From Druceiella hillmani (lineage: Eukaryota > Arthropoda > Insecta > Lepidoptera > Hepialidae), in assembly GCA_039881145.1 (NCBI GenBank), contig JAYKKI010000038.1:5444501-5508500 (forward strand): a stretch of DNA of 64,000 bases, in the 5' to 3' direction. This document shows, piece by piece, positions 12,433 through 26,960 of the stretch. Numbering within the stretch: the first letter of the stretch is position 1; each line of letters opens with the position of its first letter. A program made the position numbers and the translations under genes. The notes under the pieces are model-generated. The model worked only from the letters and a program-made list of their open reading frames with translations. It had not been told where the DNA came from and did not search any database.

Positions 12433-13472
12433 GGTGTACTTTATACTAACGTGAACTGTCGAATAAGACCTAGCTCAAATTTGATTATTATACTTCACAG
12501 TTTCAGATGCGATGCGGCGCCTTCAGCCGATTTACGGTATAGGGCTGCCGAATCAGTGTAACGTAGAACTGTTTTTTCCTACCCTTGATTTTTCGATTTT
12601 TATTAAATAATATTTTATCCTTTGCCTGGTCGTTTCAAAATACTTAAATCAATTTTGTTTTCTGTTTATGCATTGAAAAATTAAGATGCACTTTTTAATT
12701 AGCATTAGTTTTTTCCCCGCAACTTAGCTCCTATAAATAAACGGCGGAACTTTTATATTAGATCTATCGGTTACATAAATAAAGAGAAAACGATAAAGTG
12801 TATGATATTATAATTTAAAACGAGGTGTAATACAAATCAAGGACAAATTGCGAGACCCTAACCAAAAATGTATACATGTGAAGCCCCGGGTTAAAATTAG
12901 TGTGAATTACGTATGTAACCAAAAATATGTTACGAGACTTTCACAAGGGCTGCTTTATAAAAATAATCTTATTTAATTTAAAATGATTTACTTGTGAATA
13001 TTTAATTCATAAATTTATAAACAATATAACTTTAATAGTATTGTTAAACAAGTTAATATAGCCGTGATGAAGATGGTATAATTTTGTAACATTTCACTGC
13101 TGCTACGGGGTATGATTACACGTCGCAACGGGAGGTGATTCACTGCCGTTTACCGTTTTCAAGTCGACCTTCGATCACTTAAAAATATGTATATTTAAAG
13201 GTTTTCATGCGATTTTTATGAATCGTTTTCACAAAAATCGCCATCTACAAACCTTCGAATAATTTATATAAATTCAGCCATGTCTAAAATTAAGCCAAAC
13301 AAAAAAAACACAGACACTTCCTTTACATATCTATGGTCCATTCAATTTGAAAAGAGAATGTTTATAAACAGTTCACGATTTTACAGTTCACGTATTGTAA
13401 ACCTTTTTCTTACATTCACTTTAGTAATTTAATGTAGATTTATTTAGTATATGTAGTGAAAAAAAAGAAATG
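12433..13472. other. AT-rich intergenic sequence, nothing recognised
   Basis: No open frames or repeats of note. Confidence 0.5.
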
Positions 13473-15590
<2,118 letters not shown>

Positions 15591-15599
15591 AAAGTGCCT

Positions 15600-15890
15600 C
15601 ACTAACACGTGCCTAGTTGTAGAACTTACGAAGTTGTGCTGCTTACTAACGTTCAATATTAAAAAGCAAAGAATTGAATTAGACTGAATTTCTGAGGAAG
15701 AAGAAACTTTAGATTTACCCAGTAAAAATTCCAGACCCGAAGATAATATATATAATTGCGTGGGATGCAGCGAATATTACTACGAGACTGAAAATATAGA
15801 AAATGAACTGCAATGGATTTTTTATAAATCATGGCTGCATGAAAATTGCACTCCATTCAACAATTCTTGCAATCCTTGTAGCAAAAAAAT
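15600..15890 (+). pseudogene. pogo/Tigger-like transposase C-terminal relic
   Basis: One broken frame reads ..EEEETLDLPSKNSR, then NIYNCVGCSEYYYET and LQWIFYKSWLHENCTPFNN, then CNPC. This acidic lead followed by C..C, W..C..W.H..C and C..C is the arrangement of the zinc-binding tail on many insect pogo/Tigger-type DDE proteins. The catalytic part is absent upstream. The Lys-rich 112-codon frame continuing to 16098 is only this tail plus read-through. Confidence 0.5.
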
Positions 15891-16899
15891 AAAGAAACAA
15901 GAAACGGAAAGGAAGAACTTACACAAGAAAAAAGTAACGGAAAAGGCAAAGGGAGAGAAAAATTACCCAGAAATTAAATGGTCATCTTATTCTTACATAA
16001 GCTTATACCGAATATTAACATTAAAGCTTTTTCTAATATTTTTTAAAAAAAATATGTCTAGTATTAAGAATAATCTACGAAAATATACATCGAAATAAGA
16101 GTAAAATCTCAGTTTTTATAGTTTAAAGTGCGTATATAATTTGTAGGCGACACTGGAAAATATTGTAGTACCAACACTTATTTGAAAAGAAATTAACATG
16201 TCACAATGTTTGTTTAAATATCTATACGCGAAATATTAATTAATAATACAATGAATTTTATAAATTGTCGTCAGCTGATTGAATATATATCTGTGCCAAT
16301 ATTTTAACTGTCAGATTCGATTGTTTATAAACATTCTCTCTTGAAATTGACTATAGTTTGTCTCTATTCGTATTTTTTGTGATACTCAGAATTTTGATAC
16401 AGTTATATATCCAAACGCTCCCAAGATTTTTTTTTACAATCATTACAGCTTTTATTAATGAGTCTAAACTAAAAGTTTTAGGAGGAAATATGAAAGGAAG
16501 AATAATGATAAGATTTGAGATACACTGATGATATAAAGCTGTGAAAAACTTTAATTTTAGATGATAAATATGAGTAATTTGTAAACCGACTACGTCAAAG
16601 GGTTACGAAACTTAGAGAAAAGGAAATGGAAAGGAAGAATACACTACTTTATACATCCGTTTAGTACCAGATGGCTGAAAGTTTTTTGAATACTTTCAAA
16701 TATCTAAGAACACATTTAACTTTCTAGTCAACAAATTAGAAATATATTTAAAGAAAGACGACATTAATTCGAGACAAACTATTACTTCGAGAGAACAGCT
16801 GGCAGTTTGTCCCTAGAATATTAATCGTCGAAGCGACATACCGTAGTAACACTATTTGTCTCTTTTTAACCCATCAAGAAGTGAAGATACTTGTGTTTT
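15891..16899. other. AT-rich intergenic sequence, nothing recognised
   Basis: Apart from the tail of the open frame above, no coding or repeat signal is seen. Confidence 0.45.
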
Positions 16900-18130
16900 C
16901 AGCTAACTCAGTCGTTTCCAGGAGTTATTTCCGCTATTTGGAAAATATTACGATTTTGTACGTCCCATCTCCACGATAGTGATACGGAGGACAGGCTATA
17001 CGAAGAAGAGGTTCACATTAATGTAAATGATAAGTATGATAGTAGCGAAAACTCTAGCGTCGCTGAAGAAATCTCAATAACAGATTAGCATAATAAAGAA
17101 AAAAAGTTATTCAAATAGAAAAATAATTTTTTTAATGCACACTACGATGTAAGAATAATTATTGTTGGTCAACCTCAAAAGATCACAACTCGGACCCGAC
17201 ATCATCTACAAACATTAAGGATGTGCAGAAATATTGACGACCATTTACTATGCTTTGATCTCACCATCACAGATGAAATTAATGCTGAATTTGTGAAAAG
17301 GAGAAAGGTTGATATAATTACCAAACGGGAAACTGTAAAAAATATATCAGCAACTATTAAAGAAAAAAATGCTGATGAAATGCATGCACGAAGAGGTGTC
17401 TTTATCTTAACAGCAGCCATGCAAGGTGCATAAATCATAGTTCTATAGATAAATTGTTCCATTCATTATTTTCAGAAGCACCTTATATATGCATTTCTGA
17501 TGGAAAAAAGGTTTGTCATTTTGATACGGTGCTTGCAGACAGATGACAAAACATCAAAAGCGAATCTCCAAAAATATAATGCGTTATTCCTATTCGAAAT
17601 ATATGGAAAATATTTATTAATCAGTTCAAATAAATATGGTATCCAATTTTCAATGATGTGCGATTCTGAAAAAAAATATATGGCACCGCCCTTCTTTACC
17701 TAAGGAAATGTACTAATCGAACAGATTGATGATTATTACGTTAATTGTCAAAAGCCATTCATGCAAGCAGCAAGAACATAACATGTGACAGCACATTCCT
17801 ATTAATGCTATTGGAACAATCGTGTCAAATAAGTGCGAAATTCCTGAGGATATAAAGAATAATCAGTCACGTCGTGTTGGGTCCTCAACATTCTGCTTTA
17901 TTGTGCTGTACTAACATTCCTTTGTTATGAACCAAAACCTTCCAAGATCGTTTATCTTCGGTCCACTTGTGGTGAAGATTGTGTGACTGAATTAAAAATA
18001 GGAAATAATATTGTTTTAGAACAAAACCAAATGAAGCGTTGACACGTTCGTCCAAATGTGTGCATCGATGTTATGTAGTCGCAAGACAGACTGGCAATGG
18101 CAGTGTAGAAATACAAAAAGTCAGTGAAGT
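16900..18130 (+). pseudogene. piggyBac-like transposase relic
   Basis: Fragments lie in the order of a piggyBac transposase, separated by stops and shifts: an acidic N-terminal stretch (HDSDTEDRLYEEEVH, about 16970-17015), RFVILIRCLQTDDK and LFEIYGKYLL (17500-17620), SNKYGIQFSMMCDSEKKYM (about 17625-17685), IEQIDDYYVNCQKPFMQA (about 17717-17770) and YEPKPSKIVYLRSTCGEDC (about 17930-17980). The catalytic centre is decayed and the first DDE aspartate region is missing. It cannot encode an active enzyme. Terminal repeats and TTAA duplications were not identified. Confidence 0.7.
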
Positions 18131-19262
18131 ATAACGTGAATAATTTTTACATTGTACATACTAACACGAATAAAATAAAAAGTTAATTTTTTCGAATGAT
18201 TGTTATAAGTTAATTTTAAATTTCATTAAAGTTACTTTTGCACTAAAATAATTTTTTTGTTTGCCAAATACACAAAACTATATAACAATATTAGCTAGCA
18301 CTAAAGGTCTTTGTAAAAAACTGACCAAAAATAATGCACATCAAAACGCTGTGTAGTTAATATGTATCGGAATCCAAATAAGATTAATGTAAATAAAACT
18401 TATGTATGAAGATAAATAAATCAAAATTTTCTTTGTAAAACTTTTAATTGAATTTTTAAAAATGATTATAATATTTCGCTATAGTATTATTTGGTGAATT
18501 TTGTTCATTTTGCTTTAATCCCAGTAAATCTGACAAAGATATGGTTGTGAAGGTAGAACTTTGTTTCTCTTGATACTCATTTTGTAATAGTATAACTGAC
18601 ATTAATATACCTAATAAAATAACTGCATTAGCAGTATTAGCAGTGGATGCACAGCTTTGTTCTTAAAAAATGGATATCACAGTAAGAGCGGTAAGTTAAT
18701 ATTTGCCATTTTATATTCATATTTCTGAACTATTCTGAAGAGATTACTTTTCACTAAAGGAGACAAATACGATGACAATGATTTTGAAATTGGTACGGCG
18801 GCGCCTAATAGAAATGCATTCAGTGGATATTTGTTAAGTATTTCAGAGGTGTATTGTTCGGAGCGATTAGGCGTTCTATCACAACTGCAGCAGCTGTGGG
18901 CTATGCACGTGACCTTGATTTTCATATTTAACGTGACCTTTTTGAATTCCGAGAGTTCGATGATGATGCTTGTGACACCGATGGGTGAAAAATTGTTCCT
19001 AGTGAGAAAAGTGACTGAGAGGTTGACGGTCGTAGCTGAAAAGTTGGTGCTGATTCTTTATGAGCCAAGGGTAACACTGACTGAACAGATTAATTTAAAC
19101 CCATATTTAATTTCCTTGAACGCAATTTTTTTTCGCTTCAGAAGGATATAAAAAATTATTTATTATTCAATGGTTAATCATTGCACATGGAACAACGACC
19201 AATTTTAATAGTATAACGTGAATAATTTTCACATTATACTAACACGAATAAAGTTAAATAAA
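18124..19262. repeat. Direct repeat pair (~55 bp) bracketing ~1.0 kb
   Basis: AGTATAACGTGAATAATTTT, then ..CACGAATAAA, occurs at 18126-18178 and again at about 19209-19255, about 1080 bp apart in the same orientation. Between them is GC-richer sequence with a 106-codon frame (18831-19151) that I do not recognise. This could be a duplicated 3' flank of the piggyBac relic. Confidence 0.6.
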
Positions 19263-21326
19263 AATAAAAAGTTTATTGTTTATCCATTAATATTAAAGAT
19301 CATATGGTATAAATGATATTTTGATTCAAACAGAATCTTGAAACTTCAAGGATTGGTAAATCGGAACCAAAATTTAGTTGAAAAGTTGTAAATATTATAA
19401 TAATAATAATTTCATATCATGCCAACAAGAAGTTCCTTCTCACCAGGATTGCCAACTCTACTTTAAAATAACGTGTCTTACAGTATTTTAATAATGATCC
19501 TATAGGATTGAACAGAACGTTAATATTATAGACAGATAACTCAGGTAGGCAACTTTACTTCTCATTGATAATGACACATACATAGAACCCTGAATAAGAA
19601 TCGTAATATCTAAATCTTCGCCTAAAGGATTTAAGGAGGATTAAGTCTTTCTGTTAATTCAGTATGCTAGGAAAAATGTAACTATAGTTTTATTAGTTAG
19701 CAGAGAATCTTTTCAGTAGCATAAAATCACTGAAAGAATTCTCTGAATTTTCTTGGGAATACCTGTATATAGTTTACATGTATGTAGCTAAGGATATTTA
19801 TTGCGCCATTTTATACATTCATTCATTTCTATATAGTTCAATCATAACGAGCTCGAGTAATTTTTGAAATTGTTTAGATTGCTTCGCCGTGTATCGAATT
19901 TAGAGAAGTGCGCCTCCTGTTGTAATAAATTTGTACAGAAATAATTAGAGAAAATTGAAAAGTGTACAAAACTGAAATGTTGATAAGTTTTGATTACTCT
20001 CAGTTTTAGTAGATTTTGCGACCTTTTATTTTTATTACGTTGGTACGTGGTCACATGCGTGGTTGTGGGTTTACTTCTTTGCTCTGTAAAGATACTTTAA
20101 CAGTTTCCAGTACACTAGAATAAACCTTCATTAAGGACAAATAAAAGGAACTATATCATATTGTTTATTAATTTGGGACAATGCTATGGGCCTAAGCGTT
20201 TCAAAGAATGGCCGTAATATGCGAATTCCGCACATGTACAAAGGTAAAGATAGACATTTGAACAATTTAAATGAAGAAAGCATATCTAAATAAATTGTAG
20301 GAAAAACTGAACTTTTTTTTTCTTGCGCTTTAGAACTTAGAACACTTATATATGAACAATTTCCAAAATTAAATGTCACTAATTTTTCAAATAATAAAAT
20401 AATTAAATGGAAATAAAAAATTAATTATTTTTGTTATTTATTCAATTCCAAATTGTTTATGAACAACTATCCACAGTCAATTTGCGGCTATAAAAAGGTG
20501 GTTATATTGCGGCTATAAAAAGTTTCATGTTCATTTTACATATTGAAATACGAACACAATAATACAAAATTTATATCACATTTCGCAAATTAACACTTTG
20601 TTGTTTAATTAATAAATGAATAAATGACAACGTCCATTCAGTAATGAAACTAAAAGAGAACTGATTTGATTAATGAATATTTAGAATTTTTTATAGAGCG
20701 TCAAAACCTGAGTGCTCCTTATTTATTTCCGAACTAGTGCTACAAAAAACCATCGGTTAAACAACAAAATGTTACACAGTTCCTTGTACAACTCCCATAT
20801 TCTGGTGTAAAACCACAAACTAAATTATTGTTTGCTATTTTTTTACGACATGTATTTTTTTATCAAAGAAAATAAGCGTGCAATTATGATTTACGAACAT
20901 AATTTGGGAAATTTTGATGTTGCTAAAAACTTTACTCGCGAGCGGCATTCGACCGATAAACCTAATAATTTATTAGAAAAATATACTTAATGATTTTATA
21001 TCTGAATAGAACTTGTTGAAATAATGTGTTATCTCTCATCATCATCGTCTGTAAATCTTTAAATAAAAAAATTTAAATTTTTTGAACGCAAATCAATATA
21101 ATATCAGCCAATAATTTTAAAAACAAAAACTTACCTATATTTACCTAAGTGCACAATTTTCGACCTAGGGGAATGTGGATGCCTAATAACTTATGTAAAA
21201 ATGACTATAAAATAGGCTACATAATATCACATGGTCTATGTTTTGCCCACGTCCAAGAATATTCACAGTAATTTAACGCAAGTTACTTGCAGCACTGTTT
21301 ACACTAGAATGCCAATACCTGGAATA
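19263..21326. other. AT-rich intergenic sequence
   Basis: No gene is recognised. GCGGCTATAAAAAG occurs twice at about 20484 and 20511. A TATAAAAA match by itself is not evidence of a promoter here. Confidence 0.5.
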
Positions 21327-21632
21327 TATCTAGAAATAAATACAGCGCGATAAATTACATATTACAAAATACTGTCGCAAGTTCTCGTTAAACTATTTAT
21401 ATAAATATTTTAGATATAGCGGCATCTGTATCTAGAAATAAATACAGCGCGATAAATTACATATTACAAAATACTGTCGCAAGTTCTCGTTAAACTATTT
21501 ATATAAATATTTTAGATATAGCGTCATCTATATCTAGAAATAAATACAGCGCGATAAATTACATATTACAAAATACTGTCGCAAGTTCTCGTTAAACTAT
21601 TTATATAAATATTTTAGATATAGCGGCATTTA
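21327..21632. repeat. Tandem repeat, three 102-bp units
   Basis: Units begin TATCTAGAAATAAATACAGC at 21327, 21429 and 21531, and each ends TTTTAGATATAGCGGCAT or a near match. They are almost identical, so the expansion is recent compared with the decayed elements around it. Confidence 0.95.
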
Positions 21633-22431
21633 TCGCCATTTAATTGAAGATGTAATGCAACGGAAACACGAAAACATAGCGGCAGCCATAATAAGGAAAA
21701 AAAAGGTAATGTGGCACCCGCGTCGAAAGAACTAAATAAAACTCTCATAAATTGGTTTGTTTTATAATTTACTACTAAACCACAAATTCCACCCACTTCA
21801 ATAGCACTCTTTAATTTTGGTTTTCTTTGGTTTCATTTGACGTTAGGTCCTTAAATTAGGTAATTTTCAATTTATTTCGTAAATCTCTGTCTAAAATGTA
21901 TAATCTTTGCAATGTTAGTTATATTAACTAACGTTCTTTTTGATTCTGTCTTGTAATCTGCATCCCGATAATCTCATAAGGTCTTTTCTTGCTTTAATAA
22001 AGGTTTATTAACTAAATGGCATAATTATGCGACGAGACTCGTGTTTTTGTTTTGTTCATGATAAAGACTCGATCAAAACACGCAACAAAATTATCTGTTT
22101 AAAAGACAAAAAGCTTGCAAATGCAAGCGCGAAATAATCAAAAATAAACCCGAGATCAGGATTAGCTATCATACAATTTTCGACCTGTCAGTCATGGTTG
22201 CAAATGTTTCTATACTCACACACTGGACTGGTTAAATGGAGTAATGGCGATTCCACATTTCAACGTTGGCCTATATACAGCTTTATGTCAACGTAAACAT
22301 GGTATTTTCTTAAGATTTGAACTGAATAGTATATTAAAATTGTAAAGTCTATCTGTCCAATAATTTTTTATCTTGATATTTAGATAATTAAAATATACTC
22401 TTCTAAGACGAAAACGAAATTTTTTTAAATT
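21633..22431. other. Intergenic sequence, nothing recognised
   Basis: Short frames only. Confidence 0.5.
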
Positions 22432-22618
22432 TATATCTGTATATCTGTCTGTATCACATAAGGAAGAGAAAAAGTTCAGATTAAAAGTGTTTTTATATCT
22501 GTATATCTGTCTGTATCACATAAGGAAGAGAAAAAGTTCAGATTAAAAGTGTTTTTATATCTGTATATCTGTCTGTATCAGATAAGGAAGGTAAAAAGAT
22601 CAGATTAAAAGAGTTTTT
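22432..22618. repeat. Tandem repeat, three 62-bp units
   Basis: The block GTATATCTGTCTGTATCA starts at 22439, 22501 and 22563, each followed by AGGAAG..AAAAAG and a T-run. The first two units are identical over nearly all their length; the third has several changes. Confidence 0.93.
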
Positions 22619-22996
22619 TTTTTCAAAAAATATAGCTTTTTATAAAATATACCTTAAATAAGTGACTTGTAGTTTGTCACATTTTCATTCTCATGAAATG
22701 AGTTTAAACTAAAAAAATAAGCCTCCTCATCGCGATGTTATGTATGTATGTGTTCATGTTTATCGCCTACTTACTGTTTACAAAATTATTTTCAATATTT
22801 TATAAGATACGATGTTAAATATTCTATTGAATTATATGTGGTTGATTTAACTTTGTTCACTTTTGCCACGGGTATTTTTAATTAAAACTTAATTAAAATG
22901 ATGAAATTAGGCACGGTTCTAAAAGCATGGAGTTTTCTTATGGCACATTTGCTTACTCGTCGAAGCAGGTCGAGCACGACCGTGTGTCACTTGAAA

Positions 22997-23040
22997 CGAA
23001 ACTAACCCAGCATGAATACATTCATCCTGGGTTAGTTTCG
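22997..23040. repeat. Near-perfect hairpin (14-bp + 6-bp stem)
   Basis: CGAAACTAACCCAG at 22997-23010 pairs exactly with CTGGGTTAGTTTCG at 23027-23040. Inside, after a single C-C mismatch, ATGAAT pairs with ATTCAT around a 2-nt loop. Nearly all 44 nt are palindromic. Confidence 0.9.
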
Positions 23041-23934
23041 TCTCAGGCACTCGCCTCGATCTCTGTTTTTGTCCAATGCCAAAGAAATATGAGGTAATGA
23101 AATCTATATGGTTTTTCAGTCACTTTTTTAGAACAAGATTTAAAAAAATAGTTTGACGACGGAAGAAGTTTGATAAATACAACGAACTTTATTAAAAATC
23201 AATTACTAAAAGAAAGTCGAAATATTAATGCAAATAATACTCCGGTTATACTTTCAAATTTCAATACTAATCATATTTAAATAGAAAAGCTATAAAGAAC
23301 TTATGACCAAAAATTTATTCCAGGAAAATAATCACTTTTTAGACTGAGGTATTTTGAACAAGAACAGGCTAAGTCTTCCTCTCTAAGGAGCATCTAATAT
23401 CACTGAACTTGATCTAGTTGCTAAATAAAATTGTTGACGTCATGAGTCTAACAAAAGATTAGGTCGTGTACAATTTTTCTCCATCCAATTTTAATACGTA
23501 CTCCAAGTTATGCTATTTTGAACGCACAGTCAGTAAAACATTTACTATGTTAATCGAACAAATTGCTGTAATACTTAATAAAACAATTTTTTCAATAACG
23601 AAACATGCCTAAAATACTAGTTAACTCGTAAAATTTAGTATTTTGAGATACTTTGAACAAAATAGTATGTACTTTCTTTTCTAAGAATTATATAATATTG
23701 GACTAAGTCTAATTGCTACTTAACGTCGTGAGTCTAAAAGATGATCAATCAGGTCGTGTACAATTTTTATCCATTCAATTTTACAGCTTACCCAAAATAT
23801 GTTATTATTGAAAGTAAAAAGTTTCGTTTCACTGCTCAGGTTTGTTTAAAGCTAGCAATTACATTATGATTATTGCTGTTACATAAATATAATGCTCCAT
23901 ATACGTTACGAGTTAATTTGTTACTCAAAGTTAC

Positions 23935-23977
23935 GAAAATAATCTGAATATCACTTGGCGATATTCAGATTATTTTC
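23935..23977. repeat. Perfect hairpin (18-bp arms, 7-nt loop)
   Basis: GAAAATAATCTGAATATC at 23935-23952 and its exact reverse complement at 23960-23977 are separated by ACTTGGC. Confidence 0.9.
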
Positions 23978-24662
23978 TTAGAAACTTTATCGGTTTTTAC
24001 GTAAACAGTAATATCAGTTTTATCCTCAGGGAGGTACCTGTAATTAATCGAGATACCTTGCATATATTTACAAATATTGCAATATACAGACAGAAAGAAA
24101 TAAGTAATCATGTTTATATTTCAGATAGGACATGTGATATTTCGTAGGATTATAATCGTCGGTAATAATTATCGGTTCGGGTCCTGGAAAGACGACCAAA
24201 GCGAGGTTTGTCATCAATTGACATTTTAGCAGCGCGCTGTTCACAATAATTCAGCCATTGCAAAAACGAAGAGCACACAAAACAACGATCACTATAAAAT
24301 CCACATGAACCTACGAACGGAACCTTCTTCATCGACGACGTTTGGATTACTGATACGGAAATGGTAGCTCTATATGCTCCTAACGATAAAACGCGTACTA
24401 CAAATAATCCGTCCATCACAAAATTAGTTCGGTTTCTTTTGAGCACCCTCATACAAAAGATTGTTTACGGAAACACCTCCTTAATGTATGATTTCTTCGC
24501 TACCAACATCAACATGTATGTTGTTCTATTAGCATTATCTAAATTTCTAACTCTACGATGTGATCATCCATGGCGGCATAGCGTAGGTTTGGACGTTTTT
24601 CCAGGGTGTTTTGCTATTGAGCACCCCCAAAATATAAGACAACAAATAGTAAACGTACTTAC

Positions 24663-26960
24663 GTGACTTTATTTTGTTAAAATATTCTATCACATTATTA
24701 AAATTTACTTTCCTGTCATTTTCAATAGATAAAATGGAAAAATTGCGTTTATTCGCGCTTGGCTCATTAACTACTTTAATTTTAAAAAGCTTCTTTCACA
24801 TGAAGCCATCGAAACACAAAATGGTTAAAAAAAATCTTAGACAGTGCTACTCGGAACAGACTTAGAATATCCCTATTTTACGATGAATCTAAGAAGCTCC
24901 AAGTGGCGCCTCAGTCGTAAGATCTCCAAAATTATGTCATCTGCACAAAATTAATCGTGAATTTTTGTTAAATTTAGAAATATTTCACGAGGATCTTCCT
25001 CTGATGACGTTACCAGAGTTTTAGGCTGAACAACACTAAATATTACAAGAATATCATCCATTGCCCTGTAACGATGGTCTAGTTCTTCATAAAATCTATT
25101 AAGACATTCTAACATAACTTTCTGCGGCTCCTCTGGCAATGTTAGTCCAGCATCTCGAGCCGTTTCTCGTGGCAAACGTTTCCAAAATCTCCTCCTTCCT
25201 CTTCTTCCTTCAATCGAAATGTCCAAGTCCTCAAATTTTTTGTTGCGTAAGAAATAACTTTTTCCATTATTTGAATACGTTGACTTTGAAAAAAAATTTT
25301 AGGGCTTTGATTTTTATCACACACTTTTCCAGTGATAGATGTTTGTATATACTTTTGTGTCTTATTAACTTCTTCTAAGACTTCATACCAAAAGGAAAGA
25401 TTGCATAAAAACTGACGTCACACAAATCTGGTAAGATTATAGATGCTATTTTTCTTCTATCGACGTTTTTTCTGCTGCTGCTGGGATCACACATTTCTTC
25501 GAGTGTCGGTAGAAGTTTCTCAAAATAATTCTTCAGTGGTTGAACAGCGTCGCGGTGAGCACTTCATCTTAACTCTGATATTCTTTTGTCGGTTCCACCT
25601 ACACTTTCCATTAATATTTCCCGTTAATGTGTTGACGATGAAAAGAACATGATTTAGTGAATGATTAGCAAACAACGTTTCAGGATTGCGTTCTTTGATT
25701 TTTGTCTGTACCCCACCATGAACTCCTACCATAGTTGCAGCGTTATCATATCCTTGGGCCCGACATAGATATATGTTGAAATTATCACTCTCCAGCTACG
25801 TAAGGATATTTTCAGCAAGTTCAACTGCAGTCTTCCAGCTATAGAGAAGAAATCTAGAAATGATTCCTTCACTTGAACTTGATCGCCTTTAATTTGAACA
25901 TATCTGATCACGTAATTTATCTGATCTACATGTGATATGTCAGGAAAGCTATCCAAAATAGTCCCAAAATATTTGACTTTTTTTATGTCGCCCACAATGT
26001 TATTTTTCACTTCTTTCCCCAAAAGGGTAACTCCTAAGCTATGACTCATTTTAAGTGTCGTTGGACAAATAAGAATCTACCGGTTTCCTTTTTGTACAGG
26101 CGACAGCATGTTCAATTCTCAGCATGTATTCTTTTAGCACTGGCTCATAGTTTAACAGCAGATTAACTAATTCTAAGAAATTCCTTCTATTATCCGATGT
26201 AACCTGGTAAATTTTGGCGTGCCAGGAAAAGAATAACATCTAAAGGGCAGCTCAAAATATCGCGCCACTTCTATTTTCTTCGCCAAGTACCATCTTATGT
26301 TCATGGTCAATTGTTTTCTGCAGCTTCAATCCATTTTCCATTTTTCAAAATAGGAGAGATAATACTCAGAAGTATCGTATTCAAGTACTTTAAGATTTAC
26401 TTTTCACTACAAGTTAAACTTATTGGAAAAACTCTGGTGTTTTTTTTAAGGTTACGTAAATAGTTTGCAGCAAAAACAGTATAAACTGTTTTTGTGTTAA
26501 AGAATATACCATTCATTTCCTGAATACTTTTTCTCCATTTGGTAACACTTTATAAAACCAATGTGGATTGATATGTCGGCTCTTTCCGATGGATTATTTT
26601 ATCTTCAGGCCTTAGTACAATATCTAAAAATGGGCCATCTCCATTTTGATAGGATTCACTTTCCATTTTAACAATTTCGACTCTCAAATCATCAAGCATC
26701 GGTGTTAACCAAGTAGCAACATCGAAGAGAGTTAAATAAGATGAATTTGTTTTGTTATTATCATGTAGCTCTTTTTCATCATATTCAACTTTCTCTGATT
26801 CTTCTTCATTTTCACTATTCCGTCCTCTTTCTTGGTCATGTTTTTCTTGATTTTGGTCTTCTCCACTTTGTCTCTCATATTGTAGGCTCTCTTTCTGCGC
26901 CCCTCTATTCAATGCATCTTGACACTGCCCAGAAATCGCTTTCAATATTTAGCCATGTAT
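24663..26960 (-). pseudogene. hAT-superfamily transposase relic (ZMYM1/DUF4371-like)
   Basis: Minus-strand fragments lie in order. A charged leader is at 26945-26550. At 26239-25726 there is HAVACTKRKPVDSYLSNDT, VTLLGKEVKNNIVGDIKKVK and YFGTILDSFPDISHVDQINY, then VIRYVQIKGDQVQVKESFLD. Next come GGVQTKIKERNPETLF..NHSLNHV (25720-25630) and ETARDAGLTLPEEPQK (about 25160-25115). The C-terminal dimerisation motif VSMASCERSF is near 24810, with the SIEND-like end near 24725. This is the layout of hAT transposases related to ZMYM1 and THAP12-like proteins. Many stops and shifts make it a dead copy. Terminal repeats were not found. Confidence 0.7.

Larger units (their letters stand above)
22619..24662. 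other. AT-rich sequence with two hairpins and an unassigned frame pair
   Basis: Apart from the hairpins at 22997 and 23935, a somewhat GC-richer patch at 24150-24620 carries overlapping frames of about 100 codons on both strands. Neither matches a family I know, so no gene is called. Confidence 0.45.

Noticed and set aside
15760..16098. 112-codon plus-strand frame as a gene
   Set aside because: Only its first 40 codons look like anything (a pogo-type zinc-binding tail); the rest is Lys/Asn-rich read-through in AT-rich DNA.
20479..20520. TATAAAAA boxes as a promoter
   Set aside because: Two copies of a short direct repeat in AT-rich DNA without a downstream gene.
21327..22618. CRISPR-like array
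   Set aside because: Units of 102 and 62 bp are contiguous tandem copies with no repeat/spacer alternation, and the sequence is eukaryotic.
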